Translations under genes and position numbers: made by a program | Shown: positions 6,211-9,545 of the stretch, piece by piece | How positions within the stretch are numbered: the stretch's first letter is position 1 | How the letters are laid out: each line of letters begins with the position of its first letter | Assembly (NCBI GenBank): GCA_017547975.1 | Contig: JAFYNU010000147.1 | Span: 1 to 9,545 of the forward strand | DNA from: Clostridia bacterium | GTDB taxonomy: Bacteria; Bacillota; Clostridia; Oscillospirales; QAMX01 | Length of the DNA: 9,545 bases | Reading direction: 5' to 3' | The notes under the pieces: model-generated | The model's input: only the letters and a program-made list of their open reading frames with translations | What the model was told of the DNA's origin: nothing | The model's database searches: none

Positions 6211-6654
6211 TTGCCCAAGGAACCGAAGTACTATTTGATCGATGCCGAAGTCATGCCATCCGTCCTGCACAAGGTTCTGGAAGCAAAGTTTCTTTTGGAA
6301 TCGGGCCAATGCAAAACCGCATCCGAAGCGGCTGCGGTGGCAGAAATTTCCCGCAGTGCCTTCTATAAGTATAAGGATGCCATCCGCCCCTTCTATGATA
6401 AGGAAATCGAACGGATCGTCACCTTCTACCTGGAGTTGAAGCATGAACCCGGTGTTCTTTCCAACCTTCTCATTCACCTCGCCAAGGTCGGATTGAACAT
6501 TCTCACCATCAACCAGAATATCCCGGTGGACGGAAAAGCCACCGCCACCATATCGGCCCAGGTTTCGGGCAGCAGTGCCGAAATCAACGAACTGATCGAC
6601 AGCGCCAAGGAATGTGACGGCGTTATTGCATTCAAGCTTTTGGCCGGTAACTAA
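6211..6654 (+). CDS. thrR: ACT-domain transcriptional regulator of ThrR/PheB type
   Basis: The 147 residues form a small N-terminal helix-turn-helix (about 36-56: TASEAAAVAEISRSAFYKYKD minus its ends) and a C-terminal ACT domain (about 70-147) with LKHEPGVLSNLLIHLAKVG at 77-95. This is the architecture and length of the PheB family; the B. subtilis member was renamed ThrR as a repressor of threonine-biosynthesis genes. Here it heads the hom-aspartate kinase operon, 18 nt before hom, which supports the same role: binding threonine or a related amino acid through the ACT domain and autoregulating the operon. The start is TTG at 6211, with GGAGAG (6199-6204) 6 nt upstream; an earlier in-frame TTG at 6190 would add seven residues but lacks a ribosome binding site. 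The family was once annotated as a chorismate mutase, which its sequence does not support. Confidence 0.82.
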   Translation: MPKEPKYYLIDAEVMPSVLHKVLEAKFLLESGQCKTASEAAAVAEISRSAFYKYKDAIRPFYDKEIERIVTFYLELKHEPGVLSNLLIHLAKVGLNILTINQNIPVDGKATATISAQVSGSSAEINELIDSAKECDGVIAFKLLAGN

Positions 6655-6672
6655 ACGAAAGGACCTCTCACT

Positions 6673-7863
6673 ATGAAACAGATTGCCATTCTCGGATTTG
6701 GCACGGTTGGCGGCGGCGTCGCCGACATCCTTGCGGATAGCGCAGACCTGATTGCCGCTTCCGTAGGCGAACCCCTTGCTTTGAAAAAGGTTCTGGATCT
6801 TCGGGATTTCCCCGGTAACCGATTCGAATCTCTTCTGACCAAGAACTTCGAAGATATTCTCGATGACCCGGATATCGCGATCGTTGTGGAATGTTTGGGC
6901 GGTAAAACCTTTGCCTACGACTACACCAAACGACTGCTTGCCACCGGCAAAAGCGTGATCACCTCCAATAAAGACCTGGTTGCAGCTTATGGTGCTGAGC
7001 TTCTGGAACTTGCTTATCAGAACAAAGCCCATTATCTGTTCGAAGCCAGCGTGGGCGGCGGGATTCCCATCATTCGTCCCCTCACCCATGACCTGAAAGC
7101 AAACCGGATTCAGGAAATCTACGGTATTCTCAACGGTACCACAAACTACATCCTCACCGGCATGACCGACAAGGGTTCCACCTTCGAAGATACCCTGCGG
7201 GACGCCCAACAGCTGGGGTATGCCGAAGCCAATCCCGCAAGCGACGTGGACGGCAAGGATACCGCAAACAAAGTCTCCATCTTAGCTTCCCTGGCATTTG
7301 GCAAACACGTCTACCCCACCGCCATCCCCACCGAGGGGATTCGGTCCATTTCGGACGAAGATATTTCCCTGGCACTCAGCAAGGGTTATCACATCAAGCT
7401 TATCGGCCGCACCACGCTCAACGATGACGGAAGCGTCTACTCCTACGTGGCTCCCCATCTTGTGGGCGAGAATAACATGCTTTCGGGCGTAAATGGCGTA
7501 TTCAACGGCATCGTAGTCCGGGGCGACCAGGTTGGTGACGTGATGTTCTACGGCCGCGGTGCCGGTAAGTACCCCACTGCATCTGCCGTGGTAGCCGACG
7601 TGATCGATTGTGCCAAGACCATCGATCAGCCCCAGCCCCCGCTCTGGGTGGATGGCGCCGCCATTTCGGAGGGAAGTGAGCAGGAATCCAGATGGTACGT
7701 CCGCGCAGGAGAAACGTGCAACGCCTCTGTATTCGGTGCCTTCGATATGATTTCCGCCTCCGCATTCATCACCAAGTCCATGAATCAGCACGATTTCATC
7801 CGTGCCCTTGATATTTTCAAAAAGACCAATACCGTCGTCAATGCTCTGCGCATTCTCGACTGA
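6673..7863 (+). CDS. hom: Homoserine dehydrogenase with a shortened C-terminal ACT domain
   Basis: The 396 residues catalyse reduction of aspartate semialdehyde to homoserine, the branch step to threonine and methionine. The NAD(P) loop GFGTVGGGV lies at 8-16, TSNK at 97-100, EASVGGGIPII at 125-135 and GILNGTTNYIL at 151-161. The active-site block holds E185, D191, D196 and K200, with the spacing of the catalytic Glu/Asp/Lys of known enzymes (EANPASDVDGKDTANK). The usual ACT domain of Gram-positive enzymes (total about 430) is reduced to about 58 residues (339-396): its start (SRWYVR) and end (ITKSMNQHDFIRALDIF) are kept, while the ligand-binding PGVL loop and first helix are lost. Feedback inhibition by threonine through this domain is therefore doubtful. 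AAAGGA is 9 nt before the ATG. The aspartate kinase gene follows after 21 nt. Confidence 0.95.
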   Translation: MKQIAILGFGTVGGGVADILADSADLIAASVGEPLALKKVLDLRDFPGNRFESLLTKNFEDILDDPDIAIVVECLGGKTFAYDYTKRLLATGKSVITSNKDLVAAYGAELLELAYQNKAHYLFEASVGGGIPIIRPLTHDLKANRIQEIYGILNGTTNYILTGMTDKGSTFEDTLRDAQQLGYAEANPASDVDGKDTANKVSILASLAFGKHVYPTAIPTEGIRSISDEDISLALSKGYHIKLIGRTTLNDDGSVYSYVAPHLVGENNMLSGVNGVFNGIVVRGDQVGDVMFYGRGAGKYPTASAVVADVIDCAKTIDQPQPPLWVDGAAISEGSEQESRWYVRAGETCNASVFGAFDMISASAFITKSMNQHDFIRALDIFKKTNTVVNALRILD

Positions 7864-7884
7864 CGTAGATAGGAGTTTGTTCCC

Positions 7885-9204
7885 ATGAATCAGAATATTA
7901 CCGTCCTCAAGTTTGGCGGCACCTCCCTGGCCGACGCTTCCCAGTTCAGAAAGGTTTGCGATATTGTTGTTGCCGACGAAAAACGCAAGTACGTCATCGT
8001 TTCTGCCCCTGGCAAACGTTTTTCGGGAGACACCAAGGTTACCGACCTTTTGATCCGTTGCTACAATGCGCAAACCGACGAAGACCGTAAGGCTTCCTTC
8101 GACGTGATCAAGGAGCGTTACCTGGAAATCGAAGCAGAACTTGGTCTTTCCTGCGACATCGGATGCGAAATCGATAAGATCAGCGAAGTGGTTGCCGGTG
8201 GTTGCACCTATTCTTATCTTGTCAGCCGCGGCGAATATCTCAACGCCATCCTGATGGCCGCCTTCCTGGGGTACGACTTTGTGGATGCCGCCGATTTGAT
8301 CTTCTTTGACGACAATGGCGTCATGGATGAAGGCAAGACCTATCCCACCATTCGCAAGCGCCTTGCCGCAAGCGAGCGGGCTGTTATCCCCGGATTCTAC
8401 GGCGTTTTGCCCGACGGTTCCATCAATACCTTCCCTCGGGGCGGTTCGGACATCACCGGTTCGGTGATTGCCCGCGGCATTGAAGCCGGTTTATACGAAA
8501 ACTGGACCGACGTTTCCGGCTTCCTGATGACCGACCCCCGCATCATTCCCGAAGCCAAGTGCATCGACATTCTTACGTACCGCGAACTGCGGGAGCTTTC
8601 TTACATGGGCTCTTCGGTTCTGCAGGAGGATACCGTCTTCCCCGTAAAACAGTTGGGTATCCCCATCCACATCCGCAACACCAACGACGTGAATGCCAAG
8701 GGCACCATGATCGTAGCCGATGCGCCCCCTGCAAACGACCATCCCATCACCGGTCTTGCGGGCCGGAAGGGTTTCTCTGTCCTGCTGATTGAAAAAATGC
8801 TCATGAATAACCAGATCGGTTTCATGCGCAAGATCCTTTCCCTTTTCGAAAAGCACAACATTTCCGTGGAACACGTTCCCACCGGTATTGACACCATGTC
8901 GGTGGTATTTGAGAGCGCCACCGCCACCCCCGAAGCCATCGGTGCCATCATCGCCTCCATCAACCGTGATCTGAAGGTGGACTACATCAGCTACAGCGAA
9001 AACGTGGCTCTGGTTGCTGTGGTAGGCCGCAACATGGCAAACCGTTCTGGCACTGCCGGTTCCATCCTGACCCAGCTTGGTAAGGCGGGCATTAACATTC
9101 TGCTTCTGGCCCAGCCTTCCAACGAGCTCAACATCATCGTTGGCGTAGAAGCGAATCATTACGAAAAGACCATCCGTATCCTTTACGACCTTTTCAATGA
9201 CTAA
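7885..9204 (+). CDS. Aspartate kinase, class with C-terminal tandem ACT domains (YclM/LysC-like)
   Basis: The 439-residue enzyme phosphorylates aspartate with ATP, the first step towards lysine, threonine and methionine. The kinase domain covers about 1-285: KFGGTS at 9-14, SAPGKR at 40-45, SRGE at 114-117, GFYG at 170-173, RGGSD at 185-189 and TDVSGFLMTDPR at 208-219. Two ACT domains follow, about 297-365 and 374-437, with GRNMANRSGTAGSILTQLGK (381-400) in the second. The length fits the single-chain B. subtilis YclM/E. coli LysC class rather than the shorter LysC with an internal small-subunit start. Which amino acid inhibits it (threonine or lysine) cannot be read reliably; co-transcription with hom favours threonine, as inference. 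AGGAG (7871-7875) is 9 nt before the ATG. It ends the operon, and a hairpin follows. thrB, thrC, asd and dapA are absent from the window. Confidence 0.95.
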   Translation: MNQNITVLKFGGTSLADASQFRKVCDIVVADEKRKYVIVSAPGKRFSGDTKVTDLLIRCYNAQTDEDRKASFDVIKERYLEIEAELGLSCDIGCEIDKISEVVAGGCTYSYLVSRGEYLNAILMAAFLGYDFVDAADLIFFDDNGVMDEGKTYPTIRKRLAASERAVIPGFYGVLPDGSINTFPRGGSDITGSVIARGIEAGLYENWTDVSGFLMTDPRIIPEAKCIDILTYRELRELSYMGSSVLQEDTVFPVKQLGIPIHIRNTNDVNAKGTMIVADAPPANDHPITGLAGRKGFSVLLIEKMLMNNQIGFMRKILSLFEKHNISVEHVPTGIDTMSVVFESATATPEAIGAIIASINRDLKVDYISYSENVALVAVVGRNMANRSGTAGSILTQLGKAGINILLLAQPSNELNIIVGVEANHYEKTIRILYDLFND

Positions 9205-9209
9205 ACCAA

Positions 9210-9245
9210 AAAGTGCTCTGATACGTCATTGTATCAGAGCACTTT
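9210..9245 (+). terminator. Convergent terminator of the aspartate kinase operon and the right-edge gene
   Basis: A perfect 15-bp stem (9210-9224 with 9231-9245) closes a 6-nt loop, starting 5 nt after the aspartate kinase stop. Rightward the T-run is short (TTTAT); leftward it is TTTTT, so the hairpin probably serves both the operon and the leftward gene ending at 9259. Confidence 0.85.
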
Positions 9246-9258
9246 ATAGTATATTCCT

Positions 9259-9545
9259 TCATACCGGTTCGGCACCCTTTGCCGAATATGCCTTCGGCTT
9301 TATGCCAAAGGTAATTCTCTCCCGTTTGTCTTCATACACCTTCCGGGTGAACATACCGGAAATGTAACGCCCCATCAAGCCGATTTTCGTGACAAAAATC
9401 ACCTCGCCCTTGCCGATTTCCACCAGGTTTTCGTAGATTTCTTCCACATAAGGGTTGATAGACAGCTTTCCATCGTTAATCTCAATATACCCAAGCCCAT
9501 TCGGTGCGCTTGCGGCGGACAGGGTAAGGTTGTCATGGAAAGTCC
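9259..9545 (-). CDS. Unknown protein, C-terminal 94 residues only (start lies beyond the right edge)
   Basis: The frame is open from the right edge to a TGA at 9259-9261 and reads 94 residues. A GTG at 9447 is not the likely start, because the same frame continues upstream without a stop and has protein-like composition (FHDNLTLSAASAPNG, then GYIEINDG). The visible part is mixed in charge, with a basic stretch around RKVYEDKRER and no clear membrane helix or Cys/His metal motif. I do not recognise the family. It faces the aspartate kinase gene, and the hairpin at 9210-9245 lies just past its stop. Confidence 0.65.
   Translation of the reverse strand, partial: TFHDNLTLSAASAPNGLGYIEINDGKLSINPYVEEIYENLVEIGKGEVIFVTKIGLMGRYISGMFTRKVYEDKRERITFGIKPKAYSAKGAEPV

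Noticed and set aside
5116..7209. A 697-residue open frame on the minus strand across glcK, thrR and the start of hom
   Set aside because: It is antisense to three well-supported genes and crosses the glcK terminator and the thrR promoter. Its translation shows no recognisable domain; it is a by-product of the codon bias of the real genes.
9268..9286. Inverted repeat TTCGGCA-5 nt-TGCCGAA
   Set aside because: It lies within the last codons of the right-edge gene with no T-run; the 15-bp hairpin at 9210-9245 is a better terminator.

Overview
The window reads as ordinary chromosomal DNA from a Gram-positive, low-to-mid GC Bacillota, most likely an anaerobic Clostridia of gut type. The signs are strong AAGGAG-like ribosome binding sites, SigA promoters of TTGACA/TATAAT type, hairpin-plus-T-run terminators at nearly every transcript end, a VanW-domain cell-surface protein, and a PheB/ThrR-type ACT regulator. 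The exact genus cannot be read from the sequence. I see no phage, transposon, CRISPR or plasmid signature.

Left part (1-2804): two leftward genes. The first is a ThuA-like protein, cut by the left edge, with a near-consensus extended -10 promoter. The second is a 615-residue membrane-anchored VanW/G5-like surface protein ending in a proline/glutamate repeat tail, closed by a perfect 13-bp hairpin terminator.

Middle (2741-4770): a rightward two-gene operon, an SDR oxidoreductase overlapping by 8 bp a TIM-barrel UxuA (mannonate dehydratase)-like protein. A palindrome in its 5' leader is a candidate operator. Together the pair looks like the oxidoreductase and dehydratase steps of hexuronate or sugar-acid catabolism. 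The operon meets, head-on at a shared symmetric terminator, a 54-residue leftward gene for a tiny putative lipoprotein. That small gene is divergent from a ROK-family glucokinase with its own promoter and terminator.

Right part (6147-9245): a three-gene operon of threonine/aspartate-family metabolism. It holds a ThrR/PheB-like HTH-ACT regulator (TTG start), homoserine dehydrogenase (hom) and aspartate kinase with tandem ACT domains. The leader is only about 30 nt, leaving no room for a riboswitch or attenuator, so control probably lies with the encoded regulator and allostery. The homoserine dehydrogenase has an eroded C-terminal ACT domain. A convergent unknown gene enters from the right edge and appears to share the operon's terminator.

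I found no clear new system. The points most worth a second look are the eroded Hom regulatory domain next to its likely regulator, the tiny lipoprotein, and the divergent UxuA-like enzyme with its palindromic leader.
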